Assembly (NCBI GenBank): GCA_028023455.1
Contig: JAQFVV010012396.1
Coordinates: 11,015,296-11,079,295 of the forward strand
Direction of reading: 5' to 3'
From: Epiperipatus broadwayi
Lineage: Eukaryota > Onychophora > Udeonychophora > Euonychophora > Peripatidae
Length of the DNA stretch: 64,000 nt
Shown here: positions 10,660-22,654 of the stretch, in pieces
Numbering within the stretch: the first letter of the stretch is position 1
How the letters are laid out: every line of letters starts with the position of its first letter
The notes under the pieces: generated by a model
Databases searched by the model: none
The model's input: the letters and a program-made list of their open reading frames with translations, nothing else
Told to the model about the DNA's origin: nothing
Position numbers and translations under genes: made by a program

Positions 10660-11015
10660 GTGCATTAAAAGTCTGTCCATCCCTCACATATGTATGTAAA
10701 ATGGATTATTCTCATGTACATGAGGGGTCAGAATGACTAACGTCAACATGGGTAAAATGACAACCTTGGCACTAACGAGGGCTTTGAGCATTCCATCATC
10801 AGATTTTCAATGAAATGGAAGGCTGAAGAGTTGTGAGTTGGAATAGTTTGAAGCCTGTCCATTAAAGTATAAAGATTTGCTATCTTAATATAAAGCTGAA
10901 CACTGATTGTATATAAGTGTGGAGATGGTAATCTGGATCAACTGACGAGTGTTGGTTTAGCACGAAATATGTATTTTGGTGATTATTTATTTTTTCAACA
11001 TGTGTGTGATCAGGT
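10660..11015 (+). repeat. Second copy of the family-1 hammerhead repeat
   Basis: About 350 bp here aligns with 6040-6370, sharing ATTCCATCATCAGATTTTCA, AAGCCTGTCCATTAAAGTAT and the 3' hammerhead. It is a single monomer without the fold-back arm. No protein frame is present. The tail downstream (11030-11320) holds two loosely related stretches (AAAAAGTTGAATTGTTA and AAAAAGCTGAATTGTTA) about 240 bp apart. Confidence 0.7.
10930..10984 (+). ncRNA. Hammerhead ribozyme (family 1), all motifs present
   Basis: Stem I: AATC (10930-10933) with GATT (10981-10984), and TCAA just before the core with TTGG (10976-10979). The core CTGACGA at 10942-10948 fits CUGANGA. Stem II is five pairs, GTGTT/AGCAC with loop GGTTT (10949-10963). 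GAAA is at 10964-10967, the near-palindrome TATGTA at 10968-10973, and cleavage is expected after TT at 10974-10975. Every conserved core base is present. The very short, self-complementary stem III is the style of hammerheads in Penelope-like elements and retrozymes, which act best as dimers. Genomic role: processing of element RNA. Confidence 0.75.
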
Positions 11016-11339
11016 GAGACTATAATTTTCACACCATATTTATTTACGAAAAAGTTGAATTGTTAATCAAACCATGTTTGTTCAACTGCTATGTGAATAT
11101 CTGTTATATAAATTGATTTCATTTGTGTTCAAACGAATCCAATTCTATGCTAAACAGTTATCCTCAAAATAAGCGACAACAGAAACACAAAGACGAACAA
11201 CTTTTAATATTTAGTCACTCTTATGTTCATCAATCACAATTTAGCCAACATGTGCATAAACTACAATTTACTCCGTAAAATTTGTTTATGAAAAAGCTGA
11301 ATTGTTACAATAATTATGTCAGTTTAACAATTATTGATT

Positions 11340-14300
11340 TTCAATTGTGTTATCATCATCATTTCCAAACATTATAAATCCATTGCACTAAGTTTAATCC
11401 AGTCATTCTAATGTCTAGATTCTCTTCTCCACAACACATCAGAAAACTTATTCAATTCATCTATCCTCACACATAATGTCTTTCTAGGCATTTTAAATAT
11501 CCTGTGATCCAATTTAAAACTTCAATTGCCTATTTGTTATGATATCTTCTAGAATATATCTAGACCAGTCCCATTTCAATCTCTTAATTGTTTCAATATT
11601 CTCTCATGTATATATTTCATTTTAAAATTCTTGTAATAACTAGCACACGTTTCTCCATACTTTGTTGAGTGGTATGAAGTCTTTGTACTGCTCTTTATTA
11701 TGTGTCCAAGTCTCATATTAAAAACTGGTAAAACATATTTATTAAAACCTTTTTTTAAACACATAGATGTATTTTCTTTTAATATTGTTATTTTCACCAA
11801 AAGCACTCTGCCCAAGTTTCATTCCATGAGTATTTTTTTTTATTCTGCTCCTGTCTGTGTTGTGGTCAAAATATTTGTTAACTTCTTTGTCAATCTTATT
11901 TTTTTCAGAGAAAGTCAACTAAACATGAATTATTTTAGTCTTTTGAACATTTCCTGAAGCTCTGTAGCATTATTTACAAGAACAATCGCATCATCTGCAA
12001 AATCTATATGTCTTAAAAAATCTCCATTTACTTTTACTCCTTTAGGTTACAATTTTAATCCAACAATGTTAATCTTCTTAGTATCACTATGTAATCTAAT
12101 CATTGCTGTTGCATTTTAATAAATATTCATCATAATATGCCTAAGTACTGGATCTATAACTTGATGGTGCAATGCTTTAGTCATCATAGAAATGCTTATA
12201 AAATCAAATATATTTTCATAATCTATAAATTCCAAAGCATAATGGCAACTTGTATTCTTTGAACCTTTTTATAACTTCTCTCATTGCTTGGATAAGATCC
12301 ACTATGCTAAAACTAACTTTAAATGTAATTGTTCTTTTGGTTGTTTAGAATCCAAAGTTCAATATAATTATCTTGGTAAAGATTTTATATAGAATTGATA
12401 GAAGATGGATAGATATGTAATTTCGAATATCTTCTTTATCACTTTTCTTAAATGTCAATATAACTACTATATTCTTCTGATCATCTGATATATTTTAATC
12501 TTTTAGATGTTATATAAATTTATCAAAAATTCTATTTTTTCAATTGCTTCTTTAAGATATGAATAATAATTTCATCATTTTCTGGAACTTATCCCTTCTT
12601 CATACATTAAATTGCATGCTTCATTTAAAATGCTGGGCTATTCAAAAGATGTAATATCTATAGAAGATATTTTGTTTTCTAAATCTTTATTACTATATAA
12701 TTCTTTATAAAATTCTTCCATGCATTTCATATCATCTCTCTTTTTACCAATATTTTCATCTTTTCTTTTTATTATGGAAATAATTTTCCTTCCAATGTCA
12801 GGATGTTGATTTAAAATTTTGAGATTTTTGTTCCTTTCTATATGGTTTTTTTTTCCCTTATACTTTACAAAATTCTAAATATTTAGTTCTTTTAATGAAT
12901 CATTTTAAAAAAATCATAATCGTTTTTTTCATATATTCTTTTGTTTCAGTATAAAATTTACTGCTGCTTTTTAATACCAGCTACATTTCTTGCAGTTCTT
13001 AATAGAGTATTAGTTATTTTCTTATTGATTTCAGTCAAATCTAAACCATCTTAAAAGTGTGTTAATATTTTAAAATTATATGCAATTTAAAATGTTTCTG
13101 AAAAGTCAAAATATTAACTGACTTTCTTAATAGTATTCATTTGTCTAGTTTTGCGTTAACACATACCTTACATCTCACTATTCAATGATAATTTCCTGTG
13201 GTGAATCTAATAAAAATATTACAATCTTGAAATATATATTTTTTGTTACTCAACATATAACCCAATTTTGATCTACCTACGTGAATACTTTCATATCCAT
13301 TTCCGTTAGCATTTTCTCAAAAAAAAAAAAAAAATACAATATATAGTTGTTTTTTTTTTTGTGATTCTACAAATGTGTGGTATCTCTCATTTCTTTTACC
13401 ATAATCAAATTTATCCCAACACTTCTATCTTTCTTAACAATGTAGCATTAAAGTCTCCCATAACAATTTCAAAATGTTATTTCATCTGGTCAAAAGCATT
13501 TTGCATATCCATATAAAAATCCTTCATTTCATCAGAATAAAAACTTATTTGGTAAAAACTTGATTATCTACATTAGATATATTTCATTAAGTTGAATATA
13601 TAATCTCACCACTTTGACTGATATAGCATTAATCTCCACAATGTTACTCTCCCACTTTTTATTTATAATAAATACTGCATGACTTATACTTCCAATATTT
13701 ATACTTTTGTAATTAAGAACATGACATTTTAAATCAATTGTTTCATCTTTTCTTGTAACTTCTCAAAATCCAATAATATCTTATTATCTTCCTTCCTTTG
13801 AAATGATCTGCAGTTGAAAGGTATCTAAATAAAAGTTTATCATTTAAAAGACAGCCTAGGTTTATATCCAGAGTACTCTTAGCAATTTCTGACTTGCCTT
13901 GGCTGATAACCGTAAAGTCTCTTGGGATTAAAGACCATAATTTAGATTTGTCTGCCACCATTGTAAATACATATTTAAAAATTATTGTTCACACACACAT
14001 TAATAATGTCCTCAAGAAAACTCAGCTGGCATTTCAGTTAAAAACTGTCAGACAAGAAGATTGTAATGTTTCTTGATTCTTAACACAGAGGCAAAAAGCC
14101 AATAAACCCATCACACTGACTGGTAAATGTTGGTAAGTTGCCTGTCCTGTTTGTTCACTATAAAAATAATTATGTAGAAATAACAGCAGCAATAACAAGA
14201 ACATATGGAGTGATCAGTAGGAGATAGTTTTATTCTGTTTCTTTAAGATCTCAAAGAGGAATCAAAAAATCTTTTTATAATTAAGGACAAAACTCTGTTT
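11340..14300 (-). pseudogene. Near-full-length dead RTE-like LINE
   Basis: The 5' leader at 14300-14131 matches the leader at 1-150. The reading frame starts at 13961 (MVADKSKLWSLIPRDFTV, like MTDKNKAWPLFPGGCKV at 465). The endonuclease and early polymerase region is scattered over 13900-12300. Around 12180-11950 the polymerase gives DPVLRHIMMNIY and the well-kept active site DFLRHIDFADDAIVLVNNAT (FADD intact). The C-terminal tail (11815-11576) reads YVLPVFNMRLGHIIKS and YGETCASYYKNFKMKYIHER, matching the usual 'YVLPVLTYGSETW...' region. Many stops and frameshifts show it is long inactive. The 3' end is uncertain, near 11340. Confidence 0.8.
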
Positions 14301-16900
14301 GCAGCCTATAAAAAAGCAAAATCTTTATAATTTTATGCTAAACAATCTCTTAATGTTAATTTTTAATTTAATTTTTATAATAAAATTAATAATAACAAAA
14401 TGTGAAAGAAACATTTCCTACATAATTTTAAATTAGTAAATTTTAAATTATCTGCAGCCATTTCTTGTGGTCCAATATGATATAATGCAGCACCAATAGT
14501 GAATCAAATTTTAAATATCATTTGCCAGTAAATTTTATATATATTATTTAATATTTTTTTAAATCACAGATAAGTAAATCAGTAGATTTTGAATTAGTGA
14601 ATACAGAGGTTACATTGTAAGATCAAATTAATGCAAAATTTCTTTTTAATATTAAAAAAACTTTCATTATTTGAAAAGTATGCCATACAAATATTAGCTC
14701 TTCCTAAGAATGTGCTTGGAAAGTATTATTATTGTAATACATGTATAATTTGCTAACCAGACTGAAAGACCAAGCAGGCACTCTCAACCAGCATGTATGG
14801 AGGCAACCCCCATGATCCTAGTTTAAACTCCAGCTAGGCTTCCTAGTCACTACTGCATAATCATCTGTGACATCACACAGCTTCCCTTCACATACAAATT
14901 TTCTCAGTTCAGGATTCTGCAAGAATTCTTAACACCTATTCAAGTCTCTATCAATTTTATATTTATTATTTATATGGTTCTGATCTGCTAATGATGATAA
15001 CAACACATTATCAATAAGAAATAACATTTATTAATTATAAAGAAAATCATGAACAGGGTGGCTTACATATTGTGATATTAGGATACAAAATAATCTACTG
15101 GTTTTGATAAATATAATTAAGGATGACAGTGATCTAAATAGGCATAAAGATAGTGTACCTCATTTAATTCTTATGATATTAACATTAACATCAATCACTT
15201 AATTATGAGTTTGAAATTAAAAGATTACACAGGGTTATGGTTTTAAAGGCTGGGGTGAAAGTTGAACATAGGGAGGAATCTTGAAACATCACATGACTAC
15301 AGCATGGTGTGGGGTTCAATGGTTATATGATTAGATGGATTGGCTTAGCAATCTTGGTGGCATAATTCACACAAAAAAGTAATGTCCCAGGCTGCAGGGG
15401 TGCTCTTGCTTCTAACAGAAGGCTCACCATAAAAGGAGGGTATAAGTGTATTTTATATACTAGGATTTATGGCATGGAGCTCCAATTTACCGACCCTACA
15501 TAGCTTAATGATAATTTATATATTCAGAATTTTATTTTTAAAAAAAGAGAACTCATCGGGAACATAAATCTAAATATAGCAAATAGCTGACACCCTGTAC
15601 ATCTATGTAAAGGTGACTCATGCTAAGGAGGTAACAAAATATATTTAGTATAACCATTGATGCTCACACCTATGCAGTGATACAATTAAGGTATTTAATA
15701 AAATAATATTTAAACACTTTACATCCAAGCTAACTTAAAAATAATGAAGTATTATGTAATTATAGCGCATATCCCTATATAACAAAATATGAATTTATTT
15801 GAAGTGTTATCTCATTCACAATGTAATGATAGCTTTTAAAATCTAGCTATAATATATATTCTAAAAAGGGGGAAATCTTAACTCATAATACTAACTGATA
15901 TTTATTCCATTACTTATTACATTAATTTGATACAAGATAATTTACGACTTAAGTTTACATGTATAGCATCATGCCGCACATATATACGAATACAGACAAC
16001 TTCATATAGTTTAAAATTACTTTTACCTTATTTTTACCTCATGGATAAATTATAAATCATAAATGAGAATTAATTTATCTATTTTATTCAGACATTGATA
16101 TGGCAACACTTAAGCAAAGATATTTATATAAAATAATAATAATACCATTCGTCATCCTTCACTAGTTTTCTTAGTAAGTTTTAAGAGAAAAACATCTTTA
16201 CTTGAGACAATGGGAGGAAAAAGAAATGAAAATTAACAAACAATATATTATTACTTTTAACTTTTATTTAATTATTTTACTCTTAGCATCTTCTCACTTC
16301 CTGATGTGCCTTGAGATGCCATGAGAAGAGAAATACCAAGATATTTTAACATTTAAGATTACTACTTCCATGTTCAAATTTTGACAAATAAACAAGATAA
16401 AGAAAATGAGGTAAAATGAAATTAAATAATAATCTAAACCAATAAATTTTGCATGATTAAATATTTAAACATTTTAAAGCCAAGATAAATGTGTATATAA
16501 AGGTTTAAGTTATAGTTAACAAATATTTATGTTACAATTAATAGCAATAATTACGTTACAATTAATAAATGATAAGGTTTTATTGGCAGTATTTAGATGA
16601 TTGTTCATGCACTGAATTTATATGTCACTAAATTTAAAATATCTACACATTTTTTCTTTTCAAAATAGTTCACAATGTTCCATATCTGTCAATGAATACA
16701 TCAGATTTCTTTTTAAAACTTATTTGGAATATGTGATATTTATTATTATATATTTATATTTATATTTTTTGGTGTACCTTGAAAAAGACTAAATAAAATA
16801 GTCAAAATGTTGAATGTATTTTATTTTTATTATATTCATATAAAAACAAGTTTTAAAAAGAAGTTTGATGTATTCATTAACATATTTGAATTTATATGTC
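14301..16900. other. No gene seen; two GC-richer islands
   Basis: Mostly AT-rich spacer. Two stretches stand out by composition, 14760-14900 and 15240-15480. Neither has a long frame or a recognised motif; they look like old repeat fragments, perhaps SINE-derived, but I could not identify a tRNA-like box pair in them. Confidence 0.4.
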
Positions 16901-16904
16901 ATTT

Positions 16905-17228
16905 GTAATTGGCGGATGCTGTAAGTAATGCTGTAAGTGGACGGTCACACAGATGGCTTCATTCCCTCATGGGAAATAGTTCTGGATATGGCATTTCAAT
17001 GGAACATTCCGGCTCAGCATTTGGGTTTACTAGAACATGGATGGCTTTGGTCCTCCTACAGGAGCTACTGTCATGATGCCACTCTTCTCTGATGACAATG
17101 GAGAAACTGAGATCAAACTACATATTCTTGTAGGCAGCAATTTAATTAACAATATTACTGATGAAAAAACTGAAAATTATAAAGATGATGTTAACAATAC
17201 CTCTTCTGAATTGATATGTATTTTTTAA
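16905..17228 (+). other. GC-richer segment of unknown origin
   Basis: About 200 bp (16905-17105) is clearly less AT-rich than its surroundings. In two frames it is open for 45-50 codons: one gives WEIVLDMAFQWNIPAQHLG, the other GYGISMEHSGSAFGFTRT. A third frame (17037-17228) gives a 63-residue peptide. I recognise none of them. It could be a fragment of a host exon or of an unrecognised element. No splice sites were convincing. Confidence 0.25.
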
Positions 17229-18099
17229 TATGCTTCAGGTGCCTTTTAGTTTTAATGGAATTGAATATTTTCTGTCCTTTAATTGCACTTCCATTAGTGT
17301 TCATTTCATGGTTATTTAAACCTGCTGCGATGCCTATTTCCTGGCTTTTGTTTTATTTCATTTCCAACACCTTTTTGACATGTCTGAACCTTAAAGGTGT
17401 TGAACTGTAACTATATGAGTGATCTTTACCCCTGATACTAAAATAAGGCACCAACTCTTACCTCGTGTAATGGCTTACTTCCATTACCAACCTTTTTCTA
17501 TTGTTTATTTAATTTAAATTTTTATTTAATTGAAATTAGTTAGCTTTTAACTTTTTACTTTATCATTAAATTATTTAACCTTTAAAATAATATATAATTG
17601 CATGTACACATGCACCGATTATTTATGTGTGTGAGTTTTAGGAAAGCTATTACCTTTAATGAAAATAAGTGGGAATTAAAGAAAAATAAAGCAAGCATAT
17701 ATGCACTGCTTCATATCTGCCAAGTTACACACACAAAAAAAAAACAAATAAAAAAAACAAACTTACATCCATCTTCCTGGAGTGGATGAGTGATCCCCAG
17801 ACTCTTATCTTCTGAAGTGTTAATGTATGTGCATTAGTTATTTCTACCTTGCTATTACACTAGTGTGTGTCCTGTTCTAATATATTATTTCATGTATATT
17901 TATTATCTAGGGTTCTCCTTTCTCTTTGATTCTGGTTCTATTCCTCTGTCATCATTTTAGTGGCCTATTCATTTTTTTTACTGTGGTTTTCCACCTGGGT
18001 CATATGGTCAGCTGTGGTAACACTTATAGTATATGGGACATCATACAACAGAATTCATATTTGGCCTCCCACCTTAAAACAATGTGGGTTCAACACTCC
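17229..18099. other. No gene seen
   Basis: AT-rich spacer with an A-rich run near 17730-17760. The frames here are short and carry no known motif. Confidence 0.4.
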
Positions 18100-18104
18100 C
18101 ACTT

Positions 18105-18698
18105 TTCTTCCTTGTTGAGACATCCATATCAATTGTTTTCTGGCTACCACTTGATCTTTATCTCTATTTATAGATTCTTCTGGTATTGGTAAGTTCATTA
18201 TTAGTGGGCTCAGATCTAGATTACCAAAGTGTAGTCATGCTTGTTCTTGGTTTTTGTTATCACTGATTGACTCACTCAGTATTAGTATTTATACTTTTAA
18301 AGGCTTTGAATCTTGCTTACCAATATGTGGTTGTACTTCTTCTTGGTCTTTGTCATAATTCTGTCTCCTTTGTTATTGGTTCATCTGTTGTGCGGTTGTG
18401 CCTCTTCTTGGTCTTCATCATTATTGACCATCTCTCTTGTCATTGATAAATTTGTTAATGGGTTTGAATCTTGATTACCAATGTGTGAAAGCACTTCTTC
18501 TTGATCTTTATCATTATTGATTGTCTCCCTTGTCATTGGTAAATCTGTTGTTAATGGGTTTGAATTTTGATTACCAACATGTGATTGTGCTTCTTCTGGA
18601 TCTTTGTCACCCAGATACAGATGTTGCTTGTCAGGTAATATATGAAGTTTAACAATCTTTAATAACTGTTGCTGGATTAGAAGGTCTACTGGCCACAC
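18105..18698 (-). pseudogene. Broken frame with a 32-33-residue tandem repeat
   Basis: The minus strand encodes at least two good and several decayed copies of a repeat of 31-33 residues. Copy one reads DKDPEEAQSHVGNQNSNPLT then TDLPMTRETINN; copy two reads DKDQEEVLSHIGNQDSNPLT then NLSMTREMVNN. A third begins DEDQEEAQPH and is cut by a stop at 18381. Weaker copies continue to about 18140 (KDQEEVQPHIGKQDSKPL, LHFGNLDLSPL, PIPEESINRDKDQ). The repeat is acidic and hydrophilic, with no cysteine pattern. The gag-like fragment just upstream on the same strand suggests the repeat is part of, or follows, a retrotransposon polyprotein. I do not recognise the repeat itself. Confidence 0.5.
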
Positions 18699-18799
18699 TC
18701 TCCATTTGTGGTATGCTCCATCATTAGATGTTTCTCTTGCACAATCAGGTACAAAGCAGGTATTTGCCTCTCATTGATCCAGTAGGTATGTAATAAGAA

Positions 18800-19330
18800 C
18801 TCTTGGTACTGCTGGATATCTGCAGTTGGTGGAAAAAGCACATCCACTAATATCTGGCTGCTCTATCCAAATGGTATTTGGTGATCGCTACTTGGTGCAC
18901 ATCACACAATTTATATAAATGGAAAATCTCTTGTAAAGTTTCTAAATGTTCCCTTAGGCTTTCCTCGGGGTCCTCTTTGAATCTTACTATCTGAGGGATT
19001 TACCTTCTGTGGGTCCAAAATGTCCTTAATAATAATTGTTGGTACTGTTCGAACGTCTGTGGCCACTATGAGATGGTATTCCACCAATTTCTTGCTGTGC
19101 CTTTTAAATAGTTTGTGGCAAGTGCCATTTTCTGTTCATTTGTTATTTTGTATAATGAGAAAGTCTCCTTAAAACTTTCGAAATATACCATCAGGTTTTC
19201 TTCCCTGCCCCCCCTCTGTATGTTATTATTTTTGAGGATTGACTGACCTCCCATTCTTCCTCCCTATTACTATCTTCCATTATTGACATTTTTATTTTAT
19301 GAAGTAGTCTGCTTCTCCACGTCATCTTCC
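18800..19330 (-). pseudogene. Gag-like fragment of an LTR retrotransposon, possibly duplicated
   Basis: The clean frame (19254-19066) reads ENLMVYFESFKETFSLYKIT then NEQKMALATNYLKGTARNWW. The pattern of an amphipathic helix, 'A..YL.G.A..WW', matches gag/capsid-like proteins of Gypsy-type retrotransposons. Further along the strand (about 18990-18850) a related, more decayed segment reads EESLREHLETLQEIFHLYKL and DRAARYQWM-like residues, which suggests a second copy of the same domain in tandem. No protease, reverse transcriptase or integrase is seen nearby. Stops occur between the pieces. Confidence 0.5.
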
Positions 19331-20450
19331 TTTGGTGTCATGCTCCATTCCATAGTTCCTTGGTTCTAATAATATGCTAAAAAAAATTTTTTTAATGTTT
19401 CACCTTATCTGCCTTTATTAATCTAAAAATTTTATTGCTATCACTCATAATATTTTATCCTTCTTCCTTTCTTTTCTACTTTATTTGATGATGTTGGATC
19501 ACTCACTCCACCTGCAACAGACTAGTAAGAAACAGTTCTTTTTACATTGTTGTTAATCTTTTAATATTGGTGTCTTATTTTTTTCATATATATACGCACT
19601 AATCCCACTGCACTATCTGTTACTATTATTATTTTTTTCCCATCATCGCTAGTCAGACCCCCCCCAAAAAAAAACATTTAATTCACATCTATAAAATACT
19701 TTTTCTAAGGCTATACATGGAATGGCCTAGATTAATATTTATATAAAACTTCTCTCAAGATTATGCTGTATTGTATATACAAAATTCCAGATATATATAC
19801 AACAAAAAAAAAATGGGAGGGAGAGGGACACTCTTTTCTGGTTGACATTTAGGTATTCTCAGAGTCATATGAAAATGGTTCAAAGCCTCATATTAGTAGC
19901 GCCATATATATAAACTTAATGAGCTGAAATTTAACTTGTAGTTTGACTATCATGAAATGATTAAAATAAATTAATATTGTTACTATCACAATATGTATGT
20001 GCCAGAAGATGTAAAGGTATGTATGCTTAATTCAAACTGTATCGAAAAAATTAATAAATCAATTTTAAATATTACAGTTTTTATTTTAGATAAATTTCTT
20101 TCATGAGATTGTACTTTTAATTCATGAAATAAGAATCAATATATATACACATCATTCTTAACTGTGATAATATGCTGGACTATTTCCATCATCTATCATT
20201 AAATGTTGAATGTATAGAAAGATTTAAATTTTATTTAGTAACATCCACATATCATGCAAGAAATTTGAGGTTTGAATTCCAGTAGAATTTTGAAAACTTC
20301 AAATGTTTGAAAATTTCCAAACAAATTTAGAATTTGATATTTCTACTACACCATTCTCCTGCAAAGTAGGGAATGGGTTCTATCCACTTTTAATACCTTG
20401 TGGAGGGATGTAATCTTAAACATAAAACCAAGGACACATGAAAAAGATCT
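19331..20450. other. No gene seen
   Basis: AT-rich spacer with poly-A/T runs and a short poly-C/poly-A stretch near 19660. I see no coding signal. Confidence 0.45.
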
Positions 20451-20452
20451 TT

Positions 20453-20513
20453 GATCCCCAAGATGCACATTTCATACTGAACCAGCCTCATCAGTTGGCC
20501 CAGACCACAATCA
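20453..20513 (-). ncRNA. Hammerhead ribozyme remnant (family 1), minus strand
   Basis: On the minus strand: GGTC and CCAA of stem I, the core CTGATGA, a distorted stem II (GGCTG, loop GTT, CAGTAT), GAAA, self-complementary TGTGCA, the canonical TC cleavage dinucleotide, then TTGG and GATC closing stem I. Stem I and the catalytic bases are kept; stem II has lost register near the core. It lies about 40 bp from the start of an LTR-like element, with no monomer body recognised around it. Confidence 0.55.
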
Positions 20514-21005
20514 CTTACACATATCTTTATCACTGTTCAGTATATATATTGTAACGATATATAAATATGTCATTACATTAATTTAAAATAAAAACTTAAA
20601 AGTTCGCAAATAAAAGTAAAAAACTAAACACTAAAATTAAAATGTTTGTTAAACGTATATACATTCGCACAGATGCCAAACTTTAAAAATTTTTTTTTTA
20701 AAAAAAAAAAAAACAAATAAATAAGTATTTGAATGTACTTTTTTATAAAAAAAAAAAAAAAAAGTATAAGATTTAAAAATAAAAACAGGTATTAATTAAT
20801 TCTTGTAATCTGTAAATGGAAATGATTGTTTATAAATTGTTTGAAAAGCAAGCTAGCCGTGGGCTCTTGTATAATTAAAGATCTGATGAAAGATAGATAA
20901 GAAGAAAAGAGAAATTAGCTTGACCAATGGAAGCACTAAGCCTTGGCTCGGACCCTAATGAAAGTGATGGATTAGTGACATTTTGTTGATTGAATCTGTG
21001 TGGAT

Positions 21006-21017
21006 AATATAAAAAGG
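21006..21017 (+). promoter_or_regulatory. Probable LTR TATA box
   Basis: AATATAAAAAGG in copy A corresponds to AATATAAAATGG at 44429-44440 in copy B, inside otherwise diverged sequence. Confidence 0.45.
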
Positions 21018-22247
21018 GAAATACAGTTTTTTCGGGCAGTTCCAGCGTTGTGTGTTTGAGAGGTGGTAGGATGCACATACCACACTCTCTATTTAAAAAG
21101 GAAAAATGAAAAGACTGTGATACCTTGAACCAGCTATTGCCATCTCCAGAACATTATCTTCCAATGGAGGCGTCGCGGGAATTAAAAGCAGAAACCTGGA
21201 CTCTTCTACCGTGAGCTATGAACTTTACAAATTAACAACAACCAAAAAAAGTAATTAAGAACTTTCGTCAGTGATTTTTTTTTTTTTAAAGATTCAGCTA
21301 ATTTAAATTTTAAAATGAACTCTTATTTGATTTTCAAATTAATAATTGATTGTTTAAATTTATATAGTTAAGTTTTGCTAAAAATCATTTCCATTTTATT
21401 ATTTTTATTTGTAGTAATATTTATTGTAGAAATTATTAAATGCATTACATTTAAGTTGGGTATAGACGTTGCATAGATTCGTTAGCGGTTGATTATGTTG
21501 TGGTTTTCACATTCGATTAGAATATATGGGTCAACGATATCACTGCAAGCATCTTACGATGAATGCTAATGGGATTTGTATATTCCCTATGCAAGTGACG
21601 TTTATCGATGACTTTGTATTTTGATTGGTTGTGTTTAATTTGGAATGTTTTTGACCGTGGAATCTGTGCAGCTGATATGTACTCAACATTTTAAAGCAAA
21701 TTTATAAAAATAATCTGTGCGAACGTATTTAAATGTTAAATTTAAGTCGGGCGTGAATGGCTATATAGTTTTGTAAAGTTATATTAAGGGAGGGTAATCT
21801 TAGGTTATTCGTTTCGTGGTTGAATTGGCTCAATGGATTGGATATATTTGTGTAAGTAGTAGATGTAGTATGAGGTCCGCTACGGGCAGGATTGCATATA
21901 TACGCCACACACCTTCTGTTTGCCTATGGATGGGTTTGTAAGTTGGCAGAAGACCGCAGTCCATTCCTATGGAGTTTTTTGTTTATTGTTCTACTTGCCA
22001 ACAGATGTAACATCCCTGTTGGTGGAGAGTCAATGTCTTCTCTATTTCTACTTATTGTTCAGATGTACATTCCTGACAGTATAGTATTTTGTGTTGTCGT
22101 ATCATGCTACATTGAATACATGAATGTATCAGATGGATTGGCGCCAGTTTGGTTGCGAAATTTGTTGCCTAAGGTTAAATCAGGGAAGAATATTCTATTT
22201 TCTTTTCAAATGCAGATCTATGTAGTCTATTCATACTTGACTATCTA

Positions 22248-22253
22248 AATAAA
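22248..22253 (+). terminator. Probable LTR poly(A) signal
   Basis: AATAAA followed by ATATTAAA; the same hexamer with the same context is at 45564-45569 in copy B. Confidence 0.45.
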
Positions 22254-22654
22254 ATATTAAACTCATTGAAACTTAGTTAAATGTAAAATTCAAAGTTAAT
22301 ATAAAAATCTAAAATGTTAAACTTATTCCTCAAAATTTAAATGTGCGTTAATAAAAATCTATTTGTGTGTTAATTACTGGCAGTGGCTTATTTTATTTTA
22401 TTGTTATAAATATTTAATATATATACTTTGAGAATAGAAATCTATTGAAACTTATAAATGTTTAAAATCTCTGCTACTCTGAGCTAGTGACTTGGGCTAA
22501 CGATCTGAATATTTAAATAAAGTGGAATCTTAACAGCGCGTATCTGCCTACTTTATAAATTTTTCTAGGTTTAAATTCCTAGATGGCGCTCTGGTAGTTG
22601 CAGATATTGTTTTTGCGGTTAGATTCGATCTTCACTTTCATTTCGATCGTTATA

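Larger units (their letters stand above)
20550..22654 (+). mobile_element. ~2.1 kb LTR-like element, copy A (probable solo LTR)
   Basis: This noncoding block aligns in order with 43955-45968. It starts TGTAACG and ends CGTTATA, an imperfect inverted terminal pair of the kind that bounds LTRs, and it is flanked by ATAT on both sides (uninformative in AT-rich DNA). A TATA-like AATATAAAAAGG at 21006-21017 and an AATAAA at 22248-22253 are both conserved in copy B, in the order promoter then poly(A) signal expected of an LTR. No gag-pol lies next to it, so a solo LTR or a large noncoding derivative fits best. The 118-residue frame at 21892-22248 is not conserved in copy B and is not a gene. Confidence 0.6.

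Noticed and set aside
10623-10660. CTGATGA upstream of the family-1 repeat
   Set aside because: No stem II hairpin followed by GAAA; chance match to a 7-mer.
17775-19515. Inverted similarity GGATCACTC near 17790 and 19498 flanking the gag-like region
   Set aside because: Only about 15 bases, imperfect, and no target duplication; not enough to call element ends.
21892-22248. 118-residue plus-strand frame
   Set aside because: It lies inside LTR-like copy A, and the frame is broken in copy B at 45200-45500, so it is not under coding constraint.
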